DNA of 35,812 nucleotides from positions 1-35,812 of the forward strand of contig JANPDA010000428.1 in NCBI GenBank assembly GCA_031431235.1, given 5' to 3'. Shown here piece after piece: positions 1-8,144 of this stretch (position 1 is the stretch's first letter; every line of letters begins with the position of its first letter). A model generated the notes under the pieces. It had not been told where the DNA came from. It made no database searches and saw nothing but the letters and a program-made list of their open reading frames with translations. The stretch comes from JANNSW01 sp031431235. GTDB lineage: Bacteria > Pseudomonadota > Alphaproteobacteria > Rhizobiales > Hyphomicrobiaceae. The position numbers were made by a program, and so were the translations under genes.

Positions 1-150
1 GATGCCGAGCCGCTTTTGGATGTCACCCCAGTTGACCCCAGCGTAGGCCACCGAAACACGAATCTCGCCTAGCCCGACCGAGGGCTGTGGGTGATCGACG
101 ACGACGAGATTATCGAGGCCACCCGGCTCGACGACGGCAACAGCGCGCAT
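1..150 (-). CDS. Quinone oxidoreductase / zinc-type alcohol dehydrogenase-like protein, N-terminus only
   Basis: The first 50 codons of a gene on the minus strand are present; the rest lies beyond the left edge. The peptide begins MRAVAVVEPGG and contains PxPxxGxGEIxVxVxYAGVNWGDIQKRxG. This is the hallmark N-terminus of the medium-chain dehydrogenase/reductase superfamily. The 'GVNxxD' stretch is typical of NADPH:quinone reductase-like members rather than zinc alcohol dehydrogenases, which have a Cys there. AGGAG lies about 10 bases before the ATG. The gene is divergent from the oxalyl-CoA decarboxylase gene. The exact substrate cannot be told from this fragment. Confidence 0.8.
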   Translation of the reverse strand, partial: MRAVAVVEPGGLDNLVVVDHPQPSVGLGEIRVSVAYAGVNWGDIQKRLGI

Positions 151-630
151 GTTCAGACGTCTCCTGTCAGTCAAACGGCAAGAAAGCCTTGCCCAATCAG
201 TCGATCTGCTCGGCTGCCCAATTGCGTGCTTTCCAGTGCATTCGATCTATCGATTGGTGGCCAGCACGAGCAGCTGCGATGACGTGGTCCGGGCCGGCGG
301 TCCGGACGAAGGGCCTCGTGGCATCGGGTGTCAAGTCCAACGACCGGCTGGAAACGCAACGCGTTGCTCAACCGCCTCGCAAGGTGCAAGACATGGCGGA
401 AACGTGAGTGGTCGGCTCAGTCAGGATCGAGCCGCCCGGTCAGGTCGCATCGGGCCAGGCCGGGTACGCGGTTCGACCGGCGATCCCAACGGGGGTTGCC
501 GCCGCACTGGAGGTCCGCCAAACCGCACGGGCCGAGCGGGTAGCAGAACCGACGGCATCATCAGGTAGGCAGGAACGCAGACGGCTGTCCGCGTAGCGGC
601 TGCCAGGCAGCTCGAGGGAGAAATGCCCAA
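151..630. other. 480-base divergent intergenic region
   Basis: This region separates the divergent quinone oxidoreductase and oxalyl-CoA decarboxylase genes and should hold both promoters. Short open frames cross it, but none has a convincing ribosome site or a recognisable product. I see no clear sigma-70 pair, operator palindrome or structured RNA. GAGGGAG at 614-620 is the probable ribosome site of the downstream gene. Confidence 0.4.
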
Positions 631-2346
631 ATGACGAACAACACGCAGTCGCAAGGCCTGACCGACGGGTTCCATCTGCTGATCGATGCCCTCGTGTTGA
701 ACGGCATCGACACGATTTACGGTGTGCCGGGGATTCCGATCACCGATCTCGGCCGTTTCGCGCAGGCGGCAGGCCTGCGGGTCATCTCGTTCCGCCATGA
801 GCAGAACGCCGGCCATGCCGCGGCCATTGCAGGCTACCTGACCCGGAAGCCGGGCATCTGCCTCACGGTTTCGGCGCCGGGCTTCCTCAACGGCCTGACG
901 GCTCTGGCCAATGCCACGACGAATTGCTTTCCGATGATCCTCATCAGCGGCTCGTCCGAGCGCGAGATCGTCGATCTTCAGCAGGGCGACTACGAGGAAA
1001 TGGATCAACTCGCCATTGCCAAGCCGCTCTGCAAGGCAGCCTTCCGGGTCTTGCACGCCGAGGACATCGGCGTCGGCGTGGCTCGCGCCATCCGCGCGGC
1101 GGTGTCCGGCCGGCCCGGCGGAGTCTATCTCGACCTTCCCGCCAAACTGCTGGGTCAGACCATGGAGGCCGCAGCCGGCGCCAAGACACTGATCGAGGTC
1201 GTCGATCCCGCACCACGCCAGATTCCCGCGCCCGATTCGGTTCGTCGCGCGCTGGATCTGCTCGAGAACGCCCGCCGGCCGCTGATCATCCTCGGCAAGG
1301 GTGCAGCCTATGCGCGGGCCGACGCGGACATCCGCGCCTTCGTCGAGCGGACCGGCATCCCCTATCTGCCCATGAGCATGGCCAAGGGACTGTTGCCCGA
1401 CACGCATCCGCAGTGTGCGAGTGCCGCGCGGTCGACGGTGCTGAAGGAAGCCGACGTGGTGATGCTGATCGGCGCGCGGCTCAATTGGCTGCTCTCCCAC
1501 GGCAAGGGAAAGACCTGGGGCGAGCGCGGCACCCAGAAGTTCATTCAGGTCGACATCGCGCCGACCGAAATCGACAGCAACGTAGCAATCAGCGCGCCTG
1601 TGGTCGGCGACATCGGCTCGTGCGTCTCGGCGCTGCTGGCGGGAATCGACGGAATCACTCGAAAGCCCCCCGCGGAGTGGACGGGCGGCATCGATGCAAA
1701 GAAAAAGGCCAATGCGGAAAAGATGGCCGTTCAGCTCGCCAACAACTCGCTGCCCATGAATTTCCACAGTGCGCTCGGCGCGCTCCGCCAGATCATCAAG
1801 GAGCGGCCTGATGCGATCCTCGTCAATGAGGGCGCCAACACGCTCGATTTCGCACGCAGTATCATCGACATGTACCAGCCCCGCAAACGCCTGGATGTCG
1901 GCACGTGGGGGATCATGGGCATCGGCATGGGCTATGCCATTGCAGCCGCCATCGAGACTGGCATGCCGGTCCTCGCTGTCGAAGGCGACAGCGCCTTCGG
2001 GTTCTCAGGCATGGAGGTGGAAACGATCTGCCGGTACAATCTGGCGGTCTGCGTGGTCGTCTTCAACAACAATGGCATCTACCGTGGCACCGACACCAAT
2101 CCATCGGGTGGCTCGGATGTAGCGACGACCGTGTTCGTCAAGAACGCGCGCTACGACAAGATGATGGAATCGTTTGGCGGCGTCGGCGTCCATGCGACCA
2201 CGCCGGACGAGCTCGCCAGCGCGGTGCGAGCCGCGTTTGCCTCGGGCAAGCCGACCCTCGTCAATGCGGTCATCGACGAGAAGGCGGGGACCGAGAGCGG
2301 CCGCATCGGCAATCTCAACCCCCAGAGCGTGGTTTCGAAGAAGTAG
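631..2346 (+). CDS. oxc: Oxalyl-CoA decarboxylase
   Basis: This 571-residue thiamine-diphosphate enzyme converts oxalyl-CoA to formyl-CoA and CO2 in the cytoplasm. Its length is normal for the family. The N-terminal Pyr domain carries the cofactor-activating Glu57 in FRHEQNAGHAA. The C-terminal PP domain has the EGDSAFGFSG motif (Asp453) and NNNGIY (Asn479-481), which bind Mg-ThDP. The tail AGTESGRIGNLN (Ser556, Arg558) matches the substrate-binding C-terminal segment of oxalyl-CoA decarboxylase. This argues against the related 2-hydroxyacyl-CoA lyases and acetolactate synthases. The ATG at 631 follows GAGGGAG by 10 bases. No formyl-CoA transferase (frc) gene is adjacent; the next gene is a folate-type formyltransferase instead. 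Confidence 0.93.
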   Translation: MTNNTQSQGLTDGFHLLIDALVLNGIDTIYGVPGIPITDLGRFAQAAGLRVISFRHEQNAGHAAAIAGYLTRKPGICLTVSAPGFLNGLTALANATTNCFPMILISGSSEREIVDLQQGDYEEMDQLAIAKPLCKAAFRVLHAEDIGVGVARAIRAAVSGRPGGVYLDLPAKLLGQTMEAAAGAKTLIEVVDPAPRQIPAPDSVRRALDLLENARRPLIILGKGAAYARADADIRAFVERTGIPYLPMSMAKGLLPDTHPQCASAARSTVLKEADVVMLIGARLNWLLSHGKGKTWGERGTQKFIQVDIAPTEIDSNVAISAPVVGDIGSCVSALLAGIDGITRKPPAEWTGGIDAKKKANAEKMAVQLANNSLPMNFHSALGALRQIIKERPDAILVNEGANTLDFARSIIDMYQPRKRLDVGTWGIMGIGMGYAIAAAIETGMPVLAVEGDSAFGFSGMEVETICRYNLAVCVVVFNNNGIYRGTDTNPSGGSDVATTVFVKNARYDKMMESFGGVGVHATTPDELASAVRAAFASGKPTLVNAVIDEKAGTESGRIGNLNPQSVVSKK

Positions 2347-2495
2347 CGGCAGACTTCGGCGCAGGGGCTTCTCGCAGGGCATCCGCGTCGGTGTCGGATC
2401 GCAGCGGGCGTGCCTGTCGAGAAGTCAGACAGCCTGCCATCCTCTCCTCCGCCAAATTGGTAGAGGAAAGCAGCCAGCAAAGAAGGATCCCAATC

Positions 2496-3410
2496 ATGCG
2501 CATCGTCGTCCACGGTCAGGATGCCTTCGGCAAGGCCGTCCTCGAGAAGCTGCTCGAGCGCGGCGAGAACGTCGTCGCCGTCTGCTGCGCGCCGGACAAG
2601 GCCGGCAAGGCCGAGGACCCGATGAAGGCTCTTGCCCGCGAGAAGGGGCTGCCCATCCACCAGCCGTCCAGCTGGAAATCGCCGGAAGCGGTCGCCCTGA
2701 TGCGCTCGTTCGAGGCCGACTTGTGCCTGATGGCTTACGTTCTCTTGTTCGTGCCACAGCCCGTGCTCGACGCGCCTGCGCTCGGCACGATCCAGTATCA
2801 TCCCTCGCTTCTGCCCGCGCACCGTGGCCCCTCGTCCATCAACTGGCCGATTGCGATGGGCAAGACCCGCACCGGCCTGTCGATCTTCTGGCCCAACGAA
2901 GGCCTCGATGAGGGCCCGATCCTGCTGCAGAAAACCGTCGCGATTGGTCCGGATGAAACGCTCGGTGACGTTTACTTCAAGAAACTGTTCCCATTGGGCG
3001 TCGAGGCGATGCTCGAGAGCCTGGATCTGATCAAGGCCGGCGTGATGCTCAAGCATACGCAGGATCTGCAAGCGGGCTCTTACGAAAGCTGGTTCAAGAA
3101 AAGTATTGCCCAGCTCGATTGGACGAAATCCGTCGACGATGTCTACAACACCATCCGTGCCGCCAATCCTGCTCCTGGTGCCTGGGGGACAATCAAGGGC
3201 ATCGAGCTCGACATCTACGACAGCGCGAAGGGATCGGGAAGCGGCAGGCCCGGCGAGATCGTCGCGCTATCCTTGGATGGCATGAGCGTGGCGGCGGACG
3301 GTGGCGCGATCCTGATCAAGCGAGTGCGCGCGCCCGGTGGTCAGAAAATCACCGCGGCCGAATGGGCGGCGAGCGCGGGCGTGAACGTCGGCGACGTGTT
3401 CGACGTCTAG
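2496..3410 (+). CDS. Stand-alone formyltransferase, 10-formyl-THF dehydrogenase hydrolase-domain type
   Basis: This 304-residue protein belongs to the FMT/GART formyltransferase fold. It looks closest to the N-terminal hydrolase domain of 10-formyltetrahydrofolate dehydrogenase (ALDH1L). The segment YHPSLLPAHRGPSSINW carries His102, and SIFWPNEGLDEGPILLQK carries Asp138. The His-to-Asp spacing of 36 equals that of the ALDH1L pair. An FMT C-terminal-like domain follows from about residue 205. The acyl-carrier and aldehyde dehydrogenase domains of the full enzyme are absent. The ATG at 2496 follows AGAAGGA. The gene lies 149 bases after oxc in the same direction, so it may share the operon. Possible roles are moving the formyl group of formyl-CoA to tetrahydrofolate, or hydrolysing 10-formyl-THF or formyl-CoA. 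The fold is clear; the substrate is inference. Confidence 0.85.
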   Translation: MRIVVHGQDAFGKAVLEKLLERGENVVAVCCAPDKAGKAEDPMKALAREKGLPIHQPSSWKSPEAVALMRSFEADLCLMAYVLLFVPQPVLDAPALGTIQYHPSLLPAHRGPSSINWPIAMGKTRTGLSIFWPNEGLDEGPILLQKTVAIGPDETLGDVYFKKLFPLGVEAMLESLDLIKAGVMLKHTQDLQAGSYESWFKKSIAQLDWTKSVDDVYNTIRAANPAPGAWGTIKGIELDIYDSAKGSGSGRPGEIVALSLDGMSVAADGGAILIKRVRAPGGQKITAAEWAASAGVNVGDVFDV

Positions 3411-3711
3411 CCAACTCTTTGTTTGTGCTCCCTCTTTCCATCCATCGATCCAGTTTTGCCGGAATCGAGTGAATGGGAGGGCACCATCGGCGGCGCTGCC
3501 ACCGAACGGGTAACGTTGCGAATTCGCTCCGGGATCGAGGTCTTGGGCTCAGACGTGCACGAGACTGGCTCAATTGGGGGACTTGCCCCACCTCCCGCCT
3601 CTCGACACTTGGAAGACAGGGTGGCTGGCGGGTGTCCGGCAACAGGCGACTGGCTTCAGCATTTTGCGGCAGCAGACGCAGGCAAGTACAGCGACTTGCT
3701 GGCCGGTGCCA
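3411..3711. other. Convergent intergenic region, nothing recognised
   Basis: This 301-base stretch lies between the formyltransferase gene and the convergent ridA gene. Open frames cross it in several directions without ribosome sites or recognisable products. No hairpin with a T-tract was seen at either gene end. Confidence 0.4.
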
Positions 3712-4086
3712 TCAGGCAAGTGCGATCAGGGAGATTTCGACGAGGGCGCCCTCGCCGATGTCCTTGACGGCAACCAGATTGCGCGCCGGCGGTGCGCTGC
3801 CGAACGTTTCCGCGAACACCTCGTTGACGGCAGGCTTGATGGCCAGATCCGAGACATAGATCCAGGCGATCATGACCTTCTCCGGCCCCGAGCCAGCGGC
3901 CCTGAGGATCGACAGGCAGTGCTGCATGCAGGCTCGCACCTGCGCCTCGCCGCCTTCGACGATACGCCCCGTTGCCAGGTCTCGCGGCATCTGGCCCGAC
4001 ACGAACACGAGGCCGCCGCCCCTGGTCGCCTGCGAGACGGGCGAGGTCGATGCCGGCGCATGGGGATCGGCAATCAGCTCACGCAT
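3712..4086 (-). CDS. RidA family enamine/imine deaminase
   Basis: This 124-residue protein is full length for the RidA/YjgF/YER057c family. These proteins form trimers and hydrolyse reactive enamines and imines released by PLP and flavin enzymes. Family features are GGGLVFVSGQMPRD near residue 25-36, EAQVRACMQHCLSILRAAG in the middle, and AVNEVFAETFGSAPPARNLV with the GEGALVEISLIAL end. The Arg in PPARNLVAV is the usual carboxylate-binding Arg. AAGGAGA precedes the ATG. It is the last gene of a minus-strand run (aminotransferase, aldehyde dehydrogenase, RidA) with only 25 bases to the preceding gene. This fits clean-up of intermediates from the aminotransferase. A 107-bp, roughly 90% identical relic of a second ridA lies at 31687-31793. 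Confidence 0.92.
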   Translation of the reverse strand: MRELIADPHAPASTSPVSQATRGGGLVFVSGQMPRDLATGRIVEGGEAQVRACMQHCLSILRAAGSGPEKVMIAWIYVSDLAIKPAVNEVFAETFGSAPPARNLVAVKDIGEGALVEISLIALA

Positions 4087-4111
4087 GTTGGTCTCCTTGC
4101 CGCACGAACAC

Positions 4112-5437
4112 TCACATCCAGCGCTCGTTGATGGTGGTGAGGTACTCCTCGAGTCCCCAGGTGCTGCCTTCGCGACCGATGCCCGCCGTGCCGAACCCAC
4201 CGGTCGGGACGTCGGGTCCCTGGATCCTGGTCGTATTGATGCCGATGGAGCCATAGTGCAGGCCGGCCGTCTCGTGCTCGGCGATCTCACCATAGAGATA
4301 GCAGGCGAGCGCCTGGCGTTCGCCGGCGGCAATAGCGAGGGCCTCTGCGCGATCGGCGACACGCGTCAGCGAGACCATCGGCCCGAACGCTTCCTCGCCC
4401 CTGAGGGCGGCATCGCTTTCGACGACGGTCGGCGCGAATGCGAATGCACCCGATCCTCCAGTCTGTTTTCCCAGGCTATGCACGGCACCGGCTGCTCGGC
4501 TCGCCGCAGTCAGGCGCTGCAGGGCTCGCACGGCGCGCTCGGTCCTGACCGGACCCATGACGACACCCTGGTCGGCGGGTCCGAAGGTCACCTGGTCAAA
4601 TCCGGATAGGAGGCGCTCCCGGAAGGCGTCGTAGAGCGGAGCGACCACGTAGATGCGATTCTGGGCCGAGCAAGCCTGGCCGGCAGCACGCGTCTTGCGG
4701 GCGATGGCGTCGGCCGCGGCCTCGTCGAGATCGGCGCCCTCGAGCACGAGGAAAGGGTTGTTGCCACCCAGCTCGAGCACGAGCCGCTTCAGGCTGCCCG
4801 CCGCAGCGCCTGCAATGGCGATGCCGACCCCGGTCGAGCCCGTGAAGCTCAGCACCCGGAATTGTGGCGACTGGACCAGGCGATCCGTGACGTTGCGGTC
4901 GGTGTGGTTGACGAGATGCAGCACCTCACCGAGCCCGGAGTCCGAAACCGCCTCGAACAGGGCCTGCGCTGTCAGCTGCCCCAGCGAGGATGGCTTCACC
5001 ACCGCGGGGCATCCAGCCGCAATCGCCGGGGCGATCTTGCGGGTGATGCCGGCAAGCGGATCGTTGAACGGAGTGATGAGCAGCGCGGGCCCAGCGGAGA
5101 CGACGCGCAAGCGCCGGTCCGCCACGACGCACGAACGCTCCGCGGCATGGCCCGCCTGGCTCGCTCCATAGGCGAGGAAGCTCACCGCATAGTCGACCTC
5201 GTCGGCGGCCTCGACTGGCGTCTTGCCGACCTCGGCCGTGATGACCCGCGCAAGTGCCTGCTTGCGTTTGGCCAGGGTGTCGGCGAGCGCCACCAGGCCG
5301 TTGCGCCTCAGCTCGACGCCAGCAAGCGCGGCGAGACCTCGGTCCAAGCCAGCGAGCACGCTGTCCACTTCGGACTCGGGCGTCGGTTGCCAATGGCCGA
5401 TCGGCTTGCCTGTGTTCGGAGAGATGGCGTCGGGCAT
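4112..5437 (-). CDS. NAD(P)-dependent aldehyde dehydrogenase
   Basis: This 441-residue ALDH superfamily enzyme oxidises an aldehyde to the acid. Visible landmarks are ITPFNDPL around Asn125, VVKPS (Lys148), SFTGSTGVG (198-206, the nucleotide loop), LELGGNNPF with general base Glu222, and GQACSAQNR with catalytic Cys256. The EEAFGP motif lies nearer the C-terminus. The PFNDP version of the usual PWNFP motif is seen in subgroups acting on small phosphonate, lactaldehyde or semialdehyde substrates. The protein is some 30-40 residues shorter than many ALDHs, mainly at the N-terminus. The start at 5437 leaves four bases after the aminotransferase stop. Longer in-frame versions would run into that gene. 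The natural substrate is likely the aldehyde or semialdehyde left after transamination in this locus (inference). Confidence 0.9.
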   Translation of the reverse strand: MPDAISPNTGKPIGHWQPTPESEVDSVLAGLDRGLAALAGVELRRNGLVALADTLAKRKQALARVITAEVGKTPVEAADEVDYAVSFLAYGASQAGHAAERSCVVADRRLRVVSAGPALLITPFNDPLAGITRKIAPAIAAGCPAVVKPSSLGQLTAQALFEAVSDSGLGEVLHLVNHTDRNVTDRLVQSPQFRVLSFTGSTGVGIAIAGAAAGSLKRLVLELGGNNPFLVLEGADLDEAAADAIARKTRAAGQACSAQNRIYVVAPLYDAFRERLLSGFDQVTFGPADQGVVMGPVRTERAVRALQRLTAASRAAGAVHSLGKQTGGSGAFAFAPTVVESDAALRGEEAFGPMVSLTRVADRAEALAIAAGERQALACYLYGEIAEHETAGLHYGSIGINTTRIQGPDVPTGGFGTAGIGREGSTWGLEEYLTTINERWM

Positions 5438-5441
5438 GCGG

Positions 5442-6575
5442 TCACCTTCCCGCCAGCAGACCAGCCGAGCCGAGGCGCCTGCGGATCTCCAGCATCTCTG
5501 CTTCCGGTTTGCCGAAACAGATGCGCACGTGGTCCGCGTAGTCTTCGCCGAAGGCACTGCCCGCGAGCGGATAGAGCCCAACTTGCCGCATCCGCTCGAA
5601 TGTCCGATCAGGATCGGCGACGCGAGGGAAGAAGTAGAACGAGCCCAGTCCAGGCGCCAACGCCCATCCGGCCCGCTCGATGATGTCCCGGGCGATCTCG
5701 CGTGACGCCAGATAGGACGTCGCGATGTCGTCGCCTCGGCTGGCAGCGAGCGTCGCCAGCGCGATCGACTGGCTGACACTGGGAGCGGCGCTCAGGATGG
5801 TCTGATGACAGGCGACGACGGCGGCGAACCGGCTCTCGTGCACCATCGCGGCCGCCACCCGCAGCCCCTGCAGATGGTAGTTCTTGGAAAACGAGTTGAA
5901 GAGGATGAGGCGCGGCGACGCTTGCGTGATCGACGCTCGCCAGGCCGCCGGATCGAAGACGATGCTGGAGAAGCTCTCATCGAGCATCAGCGTCGCATCG
6001 AAACGCCCGGCGGTGCGAAGGAGGGCGTCGAGCTCGCTTTGCTGGTAGATCCGACCCGTCGGATTGGAGGGGTTCGACACGATGATGGCCGAGGCTCCAG
6101 TCGCCTCCACGGCGGCAACGAGCCGATCCTCGACGATACGGAATTGCTCATTGGCAGCCGTTGCGAAGTGGCACGACCTGTGGCCTGCAAGCTGGACGAG
6201 GTCTTCGTAGCTCGGCCAGGCCGGCGCGACGACGAGGACCGCGGATTGCGGCCGCAACAGCACCCGCAGTGCCGAGAAGATCGCCGATTTGGCGCCGGCG
6301 CTGATCAGCACCTGATGCTCCGGCAAGCTCCAGCGGCCGAACAGCGACTCGCGGACTGCCTTGCGCAACGCCGGTTGTCCCTCGGCCGGTGACAGCCGGG
6401 TGCTGCCAGCCGCGAGGACGGATGCGGAGAGCTCGGTCTCGGGAAATGTCGGCGTGCTGAGCGACAGCACGTCCTGGCCTGATTGCCGGGCCTCCTCGAT
6501 CGCTTCGACCAGCGAGAGCGTCGGCGAGCGCCTGATCATCACCAGGGGCTGCGAGCCGCTATCGCCGGCGGCCAT
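5442..6575 (-). CDS. Class I/II PLP-dependent aminotransferase
   Basis: This is a fold-type I aminotransferase of about 377 residues. It has the N-terminal substrate loop LSLSTPTFPE, the GAKSAIFSALRVLL helix, the IIVSNPSNPTGRIY motif (Asn binding PLP), MLDESFSS (Asp contacting the pyridine nitrogen) and SFSKNYHLQGLRVA, whose Lys forms the Schiff base. The C-terminal Arg in HVRICFG should bind the substrate carboxylate. The start is uncertain: ATG codons at 6575 and 6629 and a TTG at 6722 are all in frame. I chose 6575 because conserved sequence begins just after it. It is the first gene of the minus-strand set with the aldehyde dehydrogenase and ridA, and is divergent from the ABC operon across a GntR-type palindrome. 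The amino donor is not readable. Confidence 0.88.
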   Translation of the reverse strand: MAAGDSGSQPLVMIRRSPTLSLVEAIEEARQSGQDVLSLSTPTFPETELSASVLAAGSTRLSPAEGQPALRKAVRESLFGRWSLPEHQVLISAGAKSAIFSALRVLLRPQSAVLVVAPAWPSYEDLVQLAGHRSCHFATAANEQFRIVEDRLVAAVEATGASAIIVSNPSNPTGRIYQQSELDALLRTAGRFDATLMLDESFSSIVFDPAAWRASITQASPRLILFNSFSKNYHLQGLRVAAAMVHESRFAAVVACHQTILSAAPSVSQSIALATLAASRGDDIATSYLASREIARDIIERAGWALAPGLGSFYFFPRVADPDRTFERMRQVGLYPLAGSAFGEDYADHVRICFGKPEAEMLEIRRRLGSAGLLAGR

Positions 6576-6715
6576 GCCTGCCCCGGTCGACCCGCGAGCG
6601 GCCCGTTGACTGTCGGATCTTGCCACCATGAAAGCCTGTCGGGTGATCGTGGGCTGCTCCGCCTGCCAGTGATCGCCGCCGGAACTCATGCGACCGATCG
6701 CCGAGGCGCCATTGC

Positions 6716-6744
6716 TTGACACAATGAGGCCGTGGACTTAGCCT
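6716..6744 (+). promoter_or_regulatory. Probable promoter of the PotD-type ABC operon
   Basis: TTGACA at 6716-6721 is followed after 17 bases by TAGCCT (6739-6744), which keeps the first T, the A and the last T of the -10 consensus. The start of transcription would then lie near 6751, inside the palindrome at 6744-6762. A repressor bound there could block this promoter. This was read by eye only. Confidence 0.45.
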
Positions 6745-6762
6745 TGTCAATTGTTGACAATT
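6744..6762. promoter_or_regulatory. GntR/FCD-type operator palindrome
   Basis: The stretch TTGTCAATTGTTGACAATT contains two overlapping perfect inverted repeats. One is TTGTCAA-TTG-TTGACAA (6744-6760). The other is AATTGT-TG-ACAATT (6749-6762). The core TTGT-TG-ACAA fits the GT..AC half-site style of GntR-family operators. It lies between the divergent aminotransferase and ABC-transporter operons of the locus that encodes a GntR/FCD regulator at 13520-14206. The core recurs as TTGTTAACAA at 25149-25158 before the amidase. Binding by that regulator is inference. Confidence 0.65.
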
Positions 6763-6851
6763 CCGGGGCTCGTATTCCGCCGCCCCGCGTCAGCAAGAGC
6801 GCCGCGATCAATGCGGTGTCTCGCATAATCCATGCCACGGGAGGACTGAGG

Positions 6852-7961
6852 ATGGTGAGGAAGACAAGCAGCAACCGCATCAATCGCCGCGACATGCTGA
6901 AGGCAACGGCGGTAGCGGGAACAGCCGTGGCGATGCCATGGATCTGGACCCGTCCGGCGCATGCAGCTGGCGAGGTCAACGTGCTCGCGTTCGGCGGCTA
7001 TGAGGAGCCGGGCATGCTCGAGCCCTTCGAGAAGGAGACCGGCATCAAGGTCAACCTCAAGATCCACGACGGCTCCGACGAGGAGATGGTCGCGTTGGTC
7101 AAGACCTCCGCACCCGGCACGTTCGACATCATGACGCCGACCTCGGCTTTCATCCCGCAGGCCGCCAAGGATGGCGTGCTGATGGAGCTCGCCGACGGCG
7201 ACTATCCGCTCGGCGACTACTTCCCGATCATCGCCAATTGGGGTCCGACCATCGTCGACGGCAAGCGCTATGCGATCGTCAACCGGTTCGGCTACTACGG
7301 CATCACCTACAATCACAAGAAGTTCTCCGAGGCTGATTGCAGCAGCTGGAGCCTGCTGTTCGACCCCAAGGTCAAGGGCCGGATCGCCCTGTTCGACTGG
7401 TACCTGCCGAACATGGGCTGCATCTCGAAGTTCAAGGGCAACGCCAACCCCTATGACCTCGATGCCGGCGCCTTCGAGGGCGTGGTCGGCGCGCTGAAGG
7501 AGCTGCGGCCCCAGGTCGGGCTCGTGGGCAACACCAGCCAGGTGCAGCAGGCGATGGCGGGCGGCACCTACGATCTGGCGATCGCCGGCGAGTGGGTGCA
7601 GGCGGGCATGTACGACTCGGGACTGCCTTTCAAGGCGGTGGTGCCGAAGGAAGGCGGTGTCACCTGGGATCAGGCGCCCTGCATCTCCAAGAGCACGACG
7701 CGGCCCGAGAATGCGATCAAGTTCCTGCAGTACATCTCCGGCCCGGTGTTCCAGTCCAAGCTCGCGGTCGCCAAGACCTACTACTCGATGGTGCCGAACA
7801 AGCAGGCGGCCGAGCAGCTGCCCGCCGACAAACGCGAGCTCTTGAACCTCGCCGATCTGGCCAAGTTCGATACCGTGTTCATGGCCAGCCTCAGCCCGCG
7901 CAAGAAGCCCGACAACGACAAGGAGTGGCTGGCGGCCTGGGAGAACTTCAAGAGCACCTGA
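6852..7961 (+). CDS. Tat-exported ABC transporter substrate-binding protein, PotD-like
   Basis: This 369-residue periplasmic binding protein is of the spermidine/putrescine (PotD/PotF) type. The N-terminus has a twin-arginine signal (NRRDMLKATAVAG, then a hydrophobic run ending near AHA-AG), so the protein is probably exported folded. The mature part starts NVLAFGGYEEPGMLEPFEKETGIKV and has PNMGC, QVQQAMAGGTYDLAIAGEW and PENAIKFLQYIS, as in this family. GGGAGGA lies 6-7 bases before the ATG. It heads the operon with a cyclase-like gene, two permeases, the ATPase and a class III aminotransferase. A strong hairpin follows the stop codon. The family covers polyamines and other small organic ions, so the ligand stays open. 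Confidence 0.9.
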   Translation: MVRKTSSNRINRRDMLKATAVAGTAVAMPWIWTRPAHAAGEVNVLAFGGYEEPGMLEPFEKETGIKVNLKIHDGSDEEMVALVKTSAPGTFDIMTPTSAFIPQAAKDGVLMELADGDYPLGDYFPIIANWGPTIVDGKRYAIVNRFGYYGITYNHKKFSEADCSSWSLLFDPKVKGRIALFDWYLPNMGCISKFKGNANPYDLDAGAFEGVVGALKELRPQVGLVGNTSQVQQAMAGGTYDLAIAGEWVQAGMYDSGLPFKAVVPKEGGVTWDQAPCISKSTTRPENAIKFLQYISGPVFQSKLAVAKTYYSMVPNKQAAEQLPADKRELLNLADLAKFDTVFMASLSPRKKPDNDKEWLAAWENFKST

Positions 7962-7984
7962 GTCGGGACCGTCCCGCCTCGGCT

Positions 7985-8019
7985 CGTGCCGGCCCTTCTC
8001 CTCCCTTGGGGCCGGCACG
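7985..8019 (+). other. Intercistronic hairpin after the binding-protein gene
   Basis: CGTGCCGGCCC (7985-7995) and GGGCCGGCACG (8009-8019) form a perfect 11-bp stem around a 13-base loop. No T-tract follows, so a full intrinsic terminator is unlikely. In ABC operons a hairpin just after the binding-protein gene often stabilises the upstream mRNA or attenuates the rest, which gives an excess of binding protein. That role is inferred here from position and structure. Confidence 0.6.
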
Positions 8020-8144
8020 CCCTTGCCCGTTGACATGCGTGCCCTACGGGTCCTGGACATCGAGGAGCCGGCGCTTCAGCATGACAGGCCGCAGACCTCG
8101 GCCATTCTGCCCAGGGTCACACGAAGCTCGAGATCCCCTCCGCC

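Noticed and set aside
623..634. Mini reading frame ATG-CCC-AAA-TGA whose stop overlaps the oxc start
   Set aside because: The GAGGGAG site is only two bases before it, too close for normal initiation, and well spaced for the ATG at 631. It is probably chance.
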